Of a stretch of DNA of 64,000 nt, positions 1 through 9,426 are shown piece after piece. Position 1 is the stretch's first letter; each line of letters opens with the position of its first letter. The position numbers were made by a program, and so were the translations under genes. This DNA comes from Neochlamydia sp. S13. Lineage in GTDB: Bacteria > Chlamydiota > Chlamydiia > Chlamydiales > Parachlamydiaceae. Under the pieces are notes generated by a model, which did not search any database, was not told the origin of the DNA, and saw only the letters and a list, made by a program, of their open reading frames with translations. Location of the stretch: assembly GCF_000648235.2 (NCBI RefSeq), contig NZ_AP017977.1:124001-188000 (forward strand), in the 5' to 3' direction.

Positions 1-419
1 GATAATGAAGCTACCCGCTGATTCCTCTTCCCAAGGATTCCAAAGCGTTCTAAGAGGGGATCAAATTTTATAGCACTTTCCTTTCGGGTAAGACCATAGA
101 GTAGACCAAAGACTTCTAGGTTTTCTTTAACGGTTAGAATCCAAGGAAGACTGGTGTAGGTGCTGGCAAACGAAACCTTCTCAAGGATTTTTGAACGAGT
201 TTGAGCAAAGTCTTGTTGGAAATAAAAAATAGCTCCCGAAGTGTAGGCCAGTGTACCCAAAAGCATTTGAATTGTAGTCGTCTTGCCTGATCCATTAGGT
301 CCTAGCAACCCTAAAATTTCTCCTTTTTTTAAATCAAAAGAGATTTTATCAATCGCTGTAAAAGGAATTTTTCCAGGGTAAATCTTTGTAAGATTTTGAA
401 CAGAAAGAACATTAATCAT
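1..419 (-). CDS. ABC transporter ATP-binding protein, ABC-2 type (partial, C-terminus outside window)
   Basis: Reading from ATG at 419 to the window edge gives about 139 residues of an ABC ATPase. It begins MINVLSVQNLTKIYPG and has a Walker A motif GPNGSGKTTT at residues 40-49. Where most ATPases have a Q-loop glutamine, this one reads FASTYTSLPWILTVKENLEV, a variant I associate with polysaccharide/ABC-2 exporter ATPases. The signature and Walker B motifs lie outside the window. The gene is divergent from the exporter genes starting at 634, with 214 bp between, so it probably has its own promoter and partner. Substrate unknown. The family call is firm; membership in the neighbouring exporter system is not implied. 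Confidence 0.88.
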   Translation of the reverse strand, partial: MINVLSVQNLTKIYPGKIPFTAIDKISFDLKKGEILGLLGPNGSGKTTTIQMLLGTLAYTSGAIFYFQQDFAQTRSKILEKVSFASTYTSLPWILTVKENLEVFGLLYGLTRKESAIKFDPLLERFGILGKRNQRVASL

Positions 420-633
420 ATAAGCTTTTTTATTCCCTCACATTAACTAGGATAATAACTTATATCACTCTTTAGGCTTTTCCCTCAATAGAGAGCAAAG
501 CTTCGATTTTTTTAAAATGATTGCTTGCTAAAGATTATAATTTTTTTTATATAGGGTAAGTTTGCTATGTTTGCTGTAAGTCGAGTGCTTTTTTTTCAAG
601 CGCTAATTTTAAAATATCTTAGAGATTCTTATC

Positions 634-1791
634 ATGCTCGTAGTAGCTTTTAAAATGCTAATAGGAGATAAAGCTAAATTTTTAGGTCTTATATTTGGCA
701 TTTTTCTTTCCAGTTTTCTGATTTGCCAGCAATCGGCTATTTTTTTAGGGCTAGTGGAACGTTCCTATCGACTCATCACAGACATACCTACTCCAGAAAT
801 TTGGGTGATGGATCCAGGAACTGAGCATATAGATAAAATACGCGAAATGTCTGACAGCCAAATTGATAAGGTTAGAAGTGTTCCCGGAATCCTTTGGGCA
901 GCCCCGTTGTCGATGACCTATTTACCTTTAAAGCTTTCTAATGGGTTGTTCCATGAAGCTCAAGTGGTGGCAATCGATCAAAATTCTCTGTTAGGTGCTC
1001 CTCAACACATGGTTAAAGGGGTGGTGGAAAGCCTGCGACACGAGGGAGGCATTATTTTAGACCAACATGCTGTTCAAAAAGCTTTAGTGACTGATGGGGC
1101 CGATGGTAAACCTTCTTATCTTAAGCTAGGGGATAGTTTGGAAGTAGCTGATCAGTACGTTGTCGTTGTGGGCATCGCTCAATTAACCTTAGGCTTTTAT
1201 CCTCAACCAATTATGTATATGGCCTATCAGCAGTATAAAAATCTAACGCCTTTTAAAAATCGTCATTTAGGTTTCATATTGGCCAGAGTACAGCCTGGAG
1301 AAAATGTTGAAAAAGTGGTTCAACATATAAAAGATCAAACTGGGCTTTCAGCTTTCACTCGAGAAGGATTTAAGTGGCGTTCCATCTGGTATTTCTTAGG
1401 TACAGGCGTGTTGATTAATTTTGGAACCACAGTCCTTTCAGGTTTTTTGCTAGGCATTGCTATTGTAGGTATTATGTTTTATATGTTAACGATTGACTCT
1501 TTGCCCTTTTTTGCCATGCTCCGTGCTCTGGGCGCCACCCCGCTTACCATAGCTCAGATGATATATTTCCAAGCGTTGGTCGCAGGAATCATAGGCTTTG
1601 GGCTAGGATTAGGGGCTGCAACTTTAGCAGGTCAAATGATTATCTTGTCGCAAGGTACGATTGCATTTCTATTTCCCCCCTTAATTTTATTACTTGCAGC
1701 TTTTACGATCGTTTCAATTAACTTATTGGCAGCCCGGATATGTATCCGCAGAGTTTTGAAAGAAGATCCTAAAATTGTAATGAGCAAATAG
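634..1791 (+). CDS. ABC exporter permease, DevC/MacB-FtsX type
   Basis: A 385-residue inner-membrane permease. One membrane segment lies at about residues 15-38, followed by a large periplasmic domain (about 40-250), and three more membrane segments form an FtsX-like C-terminus (about 260-375). This is the four-helix layout of MacB/DevC permeases, with the ATPase on a separate chain. It starts at the ATG at 634 with a weak AGAG upstream. The ATPase gene follows after 8 bp, then a HlyD-type adaptor and an outer-membrane factor, so it is the membrane core of a tripartite exporter. In cyanobacteria DevBCA exports glycolipid through TolC; the substrate here cannot be read from sequence. It is near the usual DevC length of about 385 residues. 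Confidence 0.87.
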   Translation: MLVVAFKMLIGDKAKFLGLIFGIFLSSFLICQQSAIFLGLVERSYRLITDIPTPEIWVMDPGTEHIDKIREMSDSQIDKVRSVPGILWAAPLSMTYLPLKLSNGLFHEAQVVAIDQNSLLGAPQHMVKGVVESLRHEGGIILDQHAVQKALVTDGADGKPSYLKLGDSLEVADQYVVVVGIAQLTLGFYPQPIMYMAYQQYKNLTPFKNRHLGFILARVQPGENVEKVVQHIKDQTGLSAFTREGFKWRSIWYFLGTGVLINFGTTVLSGFLLGIAIVGIMFYMLTIDSLPFFAMLRALGATPLTIAQMIYFQALVAGIIGFGLGLGAATLAGQMIILSQGTIAFLFPPLILLLAAFTIVSINLLAARICIRRVLKEDPKIVMSK

Positions 1792-1799
1792 ACAAAAAT

Positions 1800-2486
1800 A
1801 TGGCACAAGAAATAGCTGTTAGATGTCAAGATGTAGTAAAAAGCTATGGCACTGCTAAGATGCAACAGATGGTCCTAAAATACTTGACCGTTGACTTTTT
1901 TAGTGGCCAGTTAGCTTTTTTAATGGGCCCTTCAGGATGTGGCAAAACAACCTTTCTTTCTATCATAAGCACCATATTAAAAGAAGACAAAGGAAGGATC
2001 CAAATCTTTGGAAAAAATACTCGCGATTTGAATGAGGAAGAGAAAACTAAGTTCAGATGCGAAAATATTGGGTTTCTTTTTCAAAATTTTTATTTAATGC
2101 CCTCTTTAACTTGCATTGAAAATATTGAATTACCTCTTTTATTACAGAATAAGTCTAAACAAGAAGCAAGAAATCGTGCCTATGAAGCTCTAGCAGATAT
2201 AGGTATTGCTCCTTTAGCCAATCGATGGCCTCAGGAGCTGTCAGGAGGTCAACAGCAGCGGATAGCTTTAGCTAGAGCTCTTATCCATCAGCCTCAATTA
2301 ATCATTTGCGATGAGCCTACCAGTTCTTTGGACCATGCAAACGGATTAATCGTGATGAATTTATTAAAGACGCATGCCTTAAAATCAAAAAATGCAGTGA
2401 TTGTAGCTACCCATGATAAAAGAATATTAGAGTACGCTGATCGCATCATAGAATTGAATGATGGAATAATCGAGAAAATCTATTAA
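1800..2486 (+). CDS. ABC exporter ATPase, DevA/MacB/LolD type
   Basis: A 228-residue ATPase complete with Walker A GPSGCGKT (residues 43-50), Q-loop FLFQNFYLMP (about 92-101), signature LSGGQQQR (147-154) and Walker B LIICDEPTSSLD (about 167-178), followed by the H-loop ATHD. The LSGGQQQR signature and the length are typical of the MacB/LolD/DevA subfamily. It starts 8 bp after the permease stop, so the two are co-transcribed. It powers the permease encoded just upstream. Whether it serves DevBCA-like lipid export or MacAB-like peptide or drug export cannot be decided without a phylogeny. Confidence 0.92.
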   Translation: MAQEIAVRCQDVVKSYGTAKMQQMVLKYLTVDFFSGQLAFLMGPSGCGKTTFLSIISTILKEDKGRIQIFGKNTRDLNEEEKTKFRCENIGFLFQNFYLMPSLTCIENIELPLLLQNKSKQEARNRAYEALADIGIAPLANRWPQELSGGQQQRIALARALIHQPQLIICDEPTSSLDHANGLIVMNLLKTHALKSKNAVIVATHDKRILEYADRIIELNDGIIEKIY

Positions 2487-2721
2487 TTTTTTTAAGATTT
2501 TTTTAAAGGGGAATGAGAAGGTTTTTTAATTTCTTCTCACTTATAGCAAAAAGCCACTCCCGAGCAAGCTGCGAAGCTTTACAAAGAAGATGAGCTAAAA
2601 AATAAAAAAGGTTGTTTAAAGACTGGTGATAGCCTCTATGAAAATAAGAAAAAAGGAGCTGTTTTTTTATAAACCTTAAAAAGGGCCAAATAATAAGATT
2701 ATTTAAAAGCATGGCAAGAGG

Positions 2722-3795
2722 ATGAACCAAAAACGAAAATATTTCATAGTTTTAGCTTTATTAGCTTTTATAGGGCTTTTAGCAGCTAACTGGATGGTCT
2801 TTTTTAAAAAAGAGCCTAATATTCATTACTTAGAAGATCCTTATTTACATTTTATTGCCAGAAAAAATGCTATATTTGGTATGGGCATAGTCATTCCAAG
2901 AAGCGAAGAGGTCGCTATCCGAGCTTCTAATGAGCGAAGAATTGATAAGGTTTTTGTTAATGAAGGTGATAAAGTAAGTCTAGGTGATCCTCTGCTTCAA
3001 TTAGAAAATAAAGAATTGCTTCATGAGATGGCAGCAAGCGAAGCAGCTTTAGCAAAGGCAAAGACGCAATTAGAGCGCTTACGAGCTCTTCCTAGAAGTG
3101 AAAACCTAACATCTCAGCAAGCTCTTCTCCATCAGTCTAAAGTAGAACTAGATGAAGCCGAAAGGCAACAACGATTAGCTCAAGATCTCCTAGCTAAGCA
3201 GGCGATAAGCCCCGGAGAACTTAATCAAAAGAATTATCTTGTAGAGGTAGAAAGAGCCAAATATGACTATTTAATGGCTCAACTTCAGCAATTGAAGGCA
3301 GGCGCTTGGCAACCTGATTTGGATGCAGCAAACTTTGAGGTGGCGTATCAAAAGGCTCTTTTAGAGCTTTCTCGCCAGAAGTTAGATGATACTTTAATAA
3401 GAGCTCCGTTAGAGGCCACGGTATTAAAGGTTAACATTCATGCGGGTGAGTTAGCTCAAGCCTCTAAAGCAGAACCTTTGATGATTTTAGGGGATATTGA
3501 AGAGTGTTTTGTAGAGGTGTCGGTTAATGAAGATGAAATCTCTTATCTTAGGCCTTACCAAGAGGCAATAGGTTTTTTTAGAGGAGAAAATCATAAGCCT
3601 ATCCCTTTAAGTTTTGTAAAAATTAAGCCTCTGATGGTTCCTAAGAAAAATCTTACGGGCTCAATTATGGAACGTATAGACACGCGAGTAGTGCAGCTCA
3701 TTTATCGCTTTAAAACCTCACAGAAATGTTTTTTTGTCGGTCAAGTAATGGATGTTTTTATACCAGATTCTAGAAATGACACCCACCATGAATAA
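2722..3795 (+). CDS. Periplasmic adaptor (HlyD/DevB membrane-fusion protein)
   Basis: A 357-residue protein with an N-terminal membrane anchor (about residues 7-27), a split biotinyl-lipoyl-like domain (strands around 65-95 and 222-245) and, between the halves, a long alpha-helical hairpin rich in Glu, Gln and Leu (about 100-195). This is the architecture of HlyD/DevB adaptors that bridge an inner-membrane ABC pump to an outer-membrane duct. The ATG at 2722 follows an AAGAGG ribosome site. It is 235 bp downstream of the ATPase gene and overlaps the outer-membrane factor gene by 8 bp. Expected partners are the ABC pair at 634-2486 and the protein encoded at 3788. Confidence 0.87.
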   Translation: MNQKRKYFIVLALLAFIGLLAANWMVFFKKEPNIHYLEDPYLHFIARKNAIFGMGIVIPRSEEVAIRASNERRIDKVFVNEGDKVSLGDPLLQLENKELLHEMAASEAALAKAKTQLERLRALPRSENLTSQQALLHQSKVELDEAERQQRLAQDLLAKQAISPGELNQKNYLVEVERAKYDYLMAQLQQLKAGAWQPDLDAANFEVAYQKALLELSRQKLDDTLIRAPLEATVLKVNIHAGELAQASKAEPLMILGDIEECFVEVSVNEDEISYLRPYQEAIGFFRGENHKPIPLSFVKIKPLMVPKKNLTGSIMERIDTRVVQLIYRFKTSQKCFFVGQVMDVFIPDSRNDTHHE

Positions 3796-5260
3796 GTTTT
3801 TTTACCTCAGCCTAGCATTAATAGCGATGAGTGGTATCTATACTAGCTGCCAGAGGATAGGCCCTGCTTATAAAAATCCTCAAATAAGGCTGCCTGATCA
3901 CTGGGAGATAGGGCAGGATCAGATCTTACTTAAGCAAGTGCCTTCAGTGGTCCAAGAAGAGGATGAGTTACCTAACTGGTGGGCAGCGTTTCACGATGCG
4001 GTGCTTGAGAGATTGATCAATAGAGCTTTAGAAAATAATCCCGAAGTTCATATTGCTTATCAGCGCCTTCAAGAATATCAAGCTTTATTGTTAGAATCTA
4101 GAGCGGATTATTTCCCTATGGTTCATATGGGTATGGGTCATACTAACGCAGTCTCTCCAGCAGATGGGATTCTTTTTCAGCAACCAAGCTTGATCAATTA
4201 CTTAAAAACTCAAAATGTCAAAAACCAAAGACGTTATGATTTCTTTCATCTGGGCCCTATGGTTTCCTGGGAAATTGATTTGTTTGGAAGGCTTCGCAGT
4301 GAAAATTTGGCAAGAAAAGCAGAACTTGGGGCTTCCCATGAGAATTTGATGGCTATTCAACTTTCAATTACAGCAGAGGTCTCAAAAGCATATCTTCGAT
4401 TAAGAAGCATTCAACATCAATTGTTAGCAGAGGAAGACTATCAGCAAATTCTGCAAGCCCGAGCTAATCTTTTAAAGGAACGATTAGTACTTAATCATTC
4501 CACTTTAGACTCTATCGCCCAGGTTGAAATAAAAATTTGTGAAAGTAAAAATGCCATCTTACAGTTTAAGAAATATTTCGAGCAATATAAACACCGATTA
4601 CTTACTTTGATGGGGGAGACCCTATGGCCTTTTGAGGAAAATCTTTTATGCTATGCGCCTATGCCTCGACCTAAGGTTCAGGTAGCTTTAGGGGTGCCTT
4701 CTGATTTATTGCATCAGCGCCCCGACATACGTCAGGCAGATCGCGAGCTAGCTGCTGCGACTTATCGTATTGGAAGAGTAATGGCCGAAGCTCTACCTCA
4801 TTTTGCCTTAATAGGGAGTATTGGGGGAATGAGTAAGCAGCTAGCAGATATTTTAAGTTTTAAAAATTTGTATTGGCTATACGAGCCTTTAACCTCTTTT
4901 CCTTTATTCGATGCAGGCAAAAATAAAGCCAGTGTAAATGTCTATAAAGCGCGCGCCAAAGTAGCTTTTTCCCATTACCATCAAAAGCTTTTAAATGCTG
5001 TGGAAGAGGTTCAGCTTGCTTTACATTCGCTGCAAAGTGAAGAAAAGCGGTTGGCAGAGAATAAAAATATCTATTCATATGCTGCTAGTTCTTTAAAGAG
5101 AGCGCATCTTCTTTATCAGCAGGGCATAGGTGATTTCGTTGCCTTTAATCTAGCAGAGGACGAGGCTCATCGGCGGAGGATGCAATGGCTTGTAGCGGAA
5201 GAAGAATATGCCTTAAGTTATGTGACTTTATGCAAAGCCCTAGGAGGTAAAGTTAATTAA
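3788..5260 (+). CDS. Outer-membrane efflux lipoprotein (NodT/TolC-like OMF)
   Basis: A 490-residue outer-membrane factor. An upstream in-frame ATG at 3752 adds 12 residues, but the start at 3788 places a clean lipoprotein signal at the terminus (MNKFFYLSLALIAMSGIYTS, then Cys21), so I chose it. It overlaps the end of the adaptor gene by 8 bp. After the Cys comes RIGPAYKNPQIRLPDHW, the RND/NodT-type motif (usually GPDYxxP). Two OEP halves follow, with HQRPDIRQADRELAAATYRIG near the middle as in OprM relatives. It should form the trimeric exit duct for the exporter encoded upstream. RND lipoprotein ducts are usually paired with RND pumps, so pairing with a DevAC-type ABC pump is a mild oddity. 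Confidence 0.88.
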   Translation: MNKFFYLSLALIAMSGIYTSCQRIGPAYKNPQIRLPDHWEIGQDQILLKQVPSVVQEEDELPNWWAAFHDAVLERLINRALENNPEVHIAYQRLQEYQALLLESRADYFPMVHMGMGHTNAVSPADGILFQQPSLINYLKTQNVKNQRRYDFFHLGPMVSWEIDLFGRLRSENLARKAELGASHENLMAIQLSITAEVSKAYLRLRSIQHQLLAEEDYQQILQARANLLKERLVLNHSTLDSIAQVEIKICESKNAILQFKKYFEQYKHRLLTLMGETLWPFEENLLCYAPMPRPKVQVALGVPSDLLHQRPDIRQADRELAAATYRIGRVMAEALPHFALIGSIGGMSKQLADILSFKNLYWLYEPLTSFPLFDAGKNKASVNVYKARAKVAFSHYHQKLLNAVEEVQLALHSLQSEEKRLAENKNIYSYAASSLKRAHLLYQQGIGDFVAFNLAEDEAHRRRMQWLVAEEEYALSYVTLCKALGGKVN

Positions 5261-5607
5261 CAAAGAAGCTCTTAATTTTTTATCTATTAATTATATTATC
5301 TTTATAAAATGCGAAGTTACTCTACGATGAGAAAGATATTTATTTTATTTAGTAACTTGATTTGTAGAGTGATTATTTATATTTAGTGAAGTGTTTTCTT
5401 ATTAATGAAGCAGGCCGATGAGCATTCTAGTTGTTTTTATTAAAATCTTTCATACCTTCTCTTCCTTTTCTTACATTTCGCTTTTAAGGCACCTTATCTG
5501 TCACTAAATTGCGCTTATTTTTTTATTTAAAAAAGCTTGAAAATTTTTTGGCTGATCTCTAATCTTTTTATATTAGAGGTTTAACCTTAATCTATAAGAG
5601 GTTTTTT
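5261..5607. other. Intergenic, 347 bp, with a hairpin before the next gene
   Basis: No coding capacity seen. A 7-bp inverted repeat (CTCTAAT at 5557-5563 and ATTAGAG at 5572-5578, loop of 8) lies about 30 bp before the next start. It has no clear U-tract, so it could be either a weak terminator or part of the leader of the gene at 5608. Confidence 0.4.
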
Positions 5608-6027
5608 ATGACATTCCCCTTGGCTCCTTTAGATTCTTCTATTAATCATATAAATGCTGTTAACAATTTAACAGATTATAAGAAAGAAGAAAAAGAATTT
5701 AAACACATTGAGGCAAAAAAAGTACAGTTAGCGAGTGAAAGGAAACTCTTAAGTTTTAAAGAAAAACAATTAATACATAAAGAAACACATTTAAGTGCCG
5801 AGCTAGAAGATCTTTACACTGAAATAGAAAATTTTGGGTTTAAAGAAAAAGAACTAAATCCTAAATTCACCCAGTTAAATTTTAAAGTAATAAAGTTAAG
5901 CCAAAGAATCGAACAGCTAAGGGATGAAGCTCAACAATTAGATGCTAAAGTAGCACTCTTGCTTCTGCAAACTTATCAATTAAAAGTTAATGTAGAATAT
6001 AGAGCTAAGAAAGGAAAAGAAACATAA
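5608..6027 (+). CDS. Small coiled-coil protein, function unknown
   Basis: A 139-residue charged protein, almost entirely heptad-like from about residue 25 to 125 (KEEKEFKHIEAKKVQLASER and onward). It has no signal peptide, membrane segment or cysteine cluster. The start is supported by TAAGAGG six bases before the ATG at 5608. I do not recognise a family. Coiled-coil proteins of this size in chlamydiae can be chaperones, structural proteins or secreted effectors; nothing here chooses among them. It stands alone between two long non-coding stretches. Confidence 0.6.
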   Translation: MTFPLAPLDSSINHINAVNNLTDYKKEEKEFKHIEAKKVQLASERKLLSFKEKQLIHKETHLSAELEDLYTEIENFGFKEKELNPKFTQLNFKVIKLSQRIEQLRDEAQQLDAKVALLLLQTYQLKVNVEYRAKKGKET

Positions 6028-6504
6028 GACCTTATAATTTAAAAAATTGCAGTTAATTAAAAATTCAAGTATATTATTTGCGATTCGATAAAATTTATGA
6101 TACTTATTTACGGTAAGTATATAGATCATAAAGCGAGGAGGAAGAGATTTCAAGCGTAGCGGCCTATTAAAGAAGCAGAGAGGAGATGTGGCAAAAAGCA
6201 AACGCCTAAAGCTATGCATGATTATCAGAACATCAAATTTATCTAATAATCAGGAAATTCTTAGGGTAAAATTTAACATTTTTAAGATAGTTAAAAACCT
6301 GAGAGAAACTGTTTTAATTTATAAAACTTATTTAAACCCTTTTTTTCTTATCTATTTGTCTTATTTATTTTCTTAATGTAAGGAAAGTAGCATATATTCC
6401 TAGCCAAGCGCTTGTAAATTTTGACTTGTATAGAAAACTATGAGAGAAGAGGAAGCTTATTTGTTTTGTCGGCTATTGAAAAAGATTAACCACTAAAGAG
6501 ACTT
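6028..6504. other. Intergenic, 477 bp, nothing recognised
   Basis: AT-rich stretch between convergent genes. A 62-codon open frame at 6188-6376 (plus) ends in low-complexity hydrophobic residues and has no family resemblance; I do not call it a gene. Confidence 0.5.
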
Positions 6505-7287
6505 TTAGCTTGCGGCGGCTTCTTCGTGCACAATGCTCGTTTTCTCTTCCTCAACATTACCTTTATGGGGAGGTCTTAAAGGAGGGGTGCTTTTATCTTT
6601 TTTCAGCAAAGCTTCTTTTTTTCTTCTATCTCTTTGGCTTAACAGTTTTTCTTCGTCATGTTGATCATCTGCAGGCCTAGTTTTTGTTGGTTGAAGAGTT
6701 TCTTCTTCTGCTGTTTGGTCAGGAGTGACAGTTTCTGGCTGTTCCTGGGAAGGAGAAAAGTTTTTCTTCCACATCTCCTGAATTTGTTGAAGAGCAGCTA
6801 TCTTTCCCTCATATTTTTTGAGTTTATCTTGTAATTCTTTATCTTGAGCCAAAGAATCGCTGTGTTGCAGCATATTAAGGCGCTCTTTATAATACTCTAC
6901 AGAGATCTGCTTAGGTGCTTCTAGCTTGCTATATTTTTTTAATATTTCATTAAGGCTACCAGAAGAGGTGGTGTTTAGAACAATAGCTTCTAATTTTCCT
7001 CGAGCCTCTTTTTTTGCTTGCCCCAGGCCTAAGTCAAGCGCATACTGCCCCAAGCGATTCAATTGATCATCATTAAAATGCTGCAGATATTTATGACGGC
7101 GGCCATCAGTCTGCATATTACTAGGAAAGAAGACTGTAAATTTTAATTCTTTACCTCCTACCCGGAGGATTTTTATCGCACTTTTCCCGTCGGAAGATAT
7201 GTTAAAGCCCTGAAAAATCTTTTGTTGAGATTCTGCAGGCTGTTGAATCATAAGGTTTGGGCTAGCTTGATGAAGAGGATTAACCAT
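6505..7287 (-). CDS. Unknown protein with a structured N-terminus and charged, disordered tail
   Basis: A 260-residue protein starting at ATG 7287, where GTGGAG lies 8 bases upstream. A GTG start at 7323 would add 12 residues but lacks a ribosome site. Residues about 20-125 look folded (alternating hydrophobic pattern around FNISSDGKSAIKILRVGGK). About 125-185 is helical and charged. The last 75 residues are rich in Glu, Lys, Gln, Thr and Pro and probably disordered. There is no signal peptide or membrane segment. The N-terminus MVNPLHQASPNLMIQQPAES is polar and serine/glutamine rich, compatible with but not proof of type III secretion. No family recognised. Confidence 0.65.
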   Translation of the reverse strand: MVNPLHQASPNLMIQQPAESQQKIFQGFNISSDGKSAIKILRVGGKELKFTVFFPSNMQTDGRRHKYLQHFNDDQLNRLGQYALDLGLGQAKKEARGKLEAIVLNTTSSGSLNEILKKYSKLEAPKQISVEYYKERLNMLQHSDSLAQDKELQDKLKKYEGKIAALQQIQEMWKKNFSPSQEQPETVTPDQTAEEETLQPTKTRPADDQHDEEKLLSQRDRRKKEALLKKDKSTPPLRPPHKGNVEEEKTSIVHEEAAAS

Positions 7288-8060
7288 AGAAGCTCCACGA
7301 GTTAAAAATAAGCATTCAAACACTATTATACTTGTTTATATAAATTAAGGATATAATTTTATTATGAATAGTCTTTTAAATATATAATAGAGAATTATTT
7401 CTTTCCGAATAAGAGAAACGAATAAACTTACTCCGGTTTATGCAAGCGATCACGGGATAAGCTCAGCTTTAGATAGGATTCTGCGAGCATCTGCAAGGTC
7501 AAAATGTTTGCAAATATCTGTTTTTCTATTTCTTGCACACTATCTGATTTGCATTATCTTCTTAGTATCAAGAGCTTAAGCGGGTTCCCTCCCTATGATC
7601 GCTTACCTGTTTATAGATATCCCTAACTATTAGGAATTTAGTGGCTTAAATGATCTAATCGTTTGGTTTGCTATAGTAGGGCATATACTAGCTCTTATCC
7701 CCTAAGCTATCAACATGGCTCTTGAGATATTCAAAATTTTGCTATCTTATTCATTTCTAGGGGGTTAGGGTTCAACGCTGCTCGCTGATAGGCTAGCTGC
7801 CTAGAGAAAAAATCTTCTTTCAAGCTTCTTGTAGAGCTGCCTACCTTTATCATTTTTTCCCTAGCCTTGAATAAATTTTGAAGCATCATTTTTTAGTGCC
7901 TTTAAGGTTTGTCCGTCTCGCGGCTTTAGTCTTTCTCCTCTTTTTGGAGACATTAAAAGATTTATACTCTGAATCTAAGAGGTTGGTCAAAAAGGCGAGA
8001 TAACCAAAAATAAAAAAGTTAGGTTTTAAGGTTAAGGAAAGGTTAAAGATCTATTGAGAG
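7288..8060. other. Intergenic, 773 bp, includes a dispersed repeat
   Basis: No intact gene. The part at about 7442-7580 resembles 39677-39812 (see the repeat entries). The rest has stop codons in all frames and no recognised motif; it may be decayed coding sequence. Confidence 0.45.
7442..7580. repeat. Dispersed diverged repeat, copy A
   Basis: About 140 bp that align by eye with 39677-39812. Shared stretches include TTCTGCG-GCATCTGCAA and CTGTTTTT-CTATTT, with substitutions and small gaps between. On the minus strand both copies end in a short frame containing DxADARR and stopping at the same relative TGA, so this could be the 3' end of a dead gene. Family unknown. Confidence 0.55.
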
Positions 8061-8762
8061 CTAGGGGAAGGCTCCTGCATCATCAATAAGTTCGATATTT
8101 TCAATGCCCTCTAGCTTACGTAGTTCATCAATTATTTCTATAAAATGAGCTTGGGAAGCAGCCTTGAACAATAAATGAAAAATTTCTTTATCTCCTACTT
8201 TTTCTATTTGTAGGCGGCTAGAATCATAACGTTTATTTAAAGTGATTAAAATCTCTTGCAGGGAAGCTAAGTGAATAGCACCATTTTTGGCGCCAAACCG
8301 TAGACCTACGGCTCGATTTTTTTTGATAAATCTTTTTTCAAGAGGTTTTATTCCAGCAAGGATGACTAGAATAAGCAAGGTTGTGCTAACTGCTGCCAAG
8401 TAAAGCCCTCCTCCAATAGCTAGACCAACTGCCGCCACGGCCCATAAGCTTGCTGCTGTTGTCAGACCGCGGATCACATTTTTTAAAAAAAGGATGGTGC
8501 CGGCTCCTAGAAAACCAATTCCGCTAACCACCTGGGCAGCTACGCGTGAAGGATCTAGATTAATTAGTCCTTCATGCACGACTTCATGGAAAGCGTACTG
8601 GGAAACAAGCATGATAAGGGTAGATCCTAGGCATACAAGCATATGCGTGCGTAGGCCAGCGACCCAGCTCAATCGTTCTCTTTCAAATCCGATTAAACCA
8701 CCCAGCACGCCTGATAGCAAAAGTCTTAAAATCATTTCCTCTGCAGGTAAGGCTGGAAGCAT
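8061..8762 (-). CDS. MgtC/SapB family membrane protein
   Basis: A 233-residue protein with the MgtC N-terminal membrane domain. It shows GGLIGFERE (about 21-29), AGLRTHMLVCLGS (about 35-47), the DPSRVAAQVVSGIGFLGAG loop and five predicted membrane helices up to about residue 145. A soluble C-terminal part (about 155-233) has an ACT-like alternation. Family members affect survival at low magnesium and in phagosomes, in some cases by acting on ATP synthase; the role in this organism is inferred only. The ATG at 8762 follows AAAGGTAG at suitable spacing. It is monocistronic. Confidence 0.9.
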   Translation of the reverse strand: MLPALPAEEMILRLLLSGVLGGLIGFERERLSWVAGLRTHMLVCLGSTLIMLVSQYAFHEVVHEGLINLDPSRVAAQVVSGIGFLGAGTILFLKNVIRGLTTAASLWAVAAVGLAIGGGLYLAAVSTTLLILVILAGIKPLEKRFIKKNRAVGLRFGAKNGAIHLASLQEILITLNKRYDSSRLQIEKVGDKEIFHLLFKAASQAHFIEIIDELRKLEGIENIELIDDAGAFP

Positions 8763-9426
8763 AAATATCTACCTTTAGTATGTTTACATTTGTTGATTAA
8801 GACTGATTGGATAATATTTTATCAATACTTTCAAGAATATTTTGATTTAAGCTTGTTTTTTTGCATAGTTTTAGGGGGAAAATCATATAGGCTACCGAAA
8901 GAAAAGGTGAGAAAAAGGGTGAATAAGGCAGGTTGCGTCTATACGATTTGACTTGATTAGAGCCTTAGCAGCTAGAATAAAGAGAGGAGATAAAAAAAGA
9001 AGAAATTGCTTGCAGGTGAGGTTTTCATAATTAGCCGCTTGGTTACCGTGCTCCAGCTTGTTTTTAAAGGTTTTATCCTGAAGGGTTGCTAATAATTTTA
9101 ATCCAGGGCAGGCTAAATCCCGTTGGCCTAGAAAGAAGATCTTACGTCGCAAATTTTTTTATAAGCATGCAATCATGCTAGGGTTATCTATAAGGCAGGT
9201 GAAAATAATCTTAGGAATTATATCGCTTAAAAACTTGTGAGAAAAATGTCTAATTTTCTAGCAAGTTTTGCTCTCTCAGTAAATTCTTTATACTTGAAAG
9301 CTTAAAGCGTCTATGTTTAGCAAGCCTCAAGCGATTAGCTTTCTAAAGTGGATACCAAGCTACAAAAATTTAGAAAAGCCTGTAACTTAGTATCTCTTTA
9401 GAAAAAATTGCTGCTTATCCTTTAAT
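8763..9426. other. Intergenic, 664 bp, nothing firmly recognised
   Basis: An 86-codon minus-strand frame at 8892-9152 lacks a ribosome site and family resemblance. It could be decayed or spurious. I see no RNA gene. Confidence 0.4.

Noticed and set aside
3752-3787. Upstream start for the outer-membrane lipoprotein
   Set aside because: It would bury the lipoprotein signal peptide behind 12 polar residues; ATG 3788 gives a proper signal and overlap.
6188-6376. 62-codon plus-strand frame
   Set aside because: No family, no ribosome site; ends in a low-complexity Leu/Phe/Tyr stretch typical of AT-rich non-coding DNA.
8494-8778. 94-codon plus-strand frame opposite the MgtC gene
   Set aside because: Antisense to a conserved membrane protein gene, no ribosome site.
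8892-9152. 86-codon minus-strand frame
   Set aside because: No ribosome site, no recognised family, mixed composition; cannot be supported as a gene.
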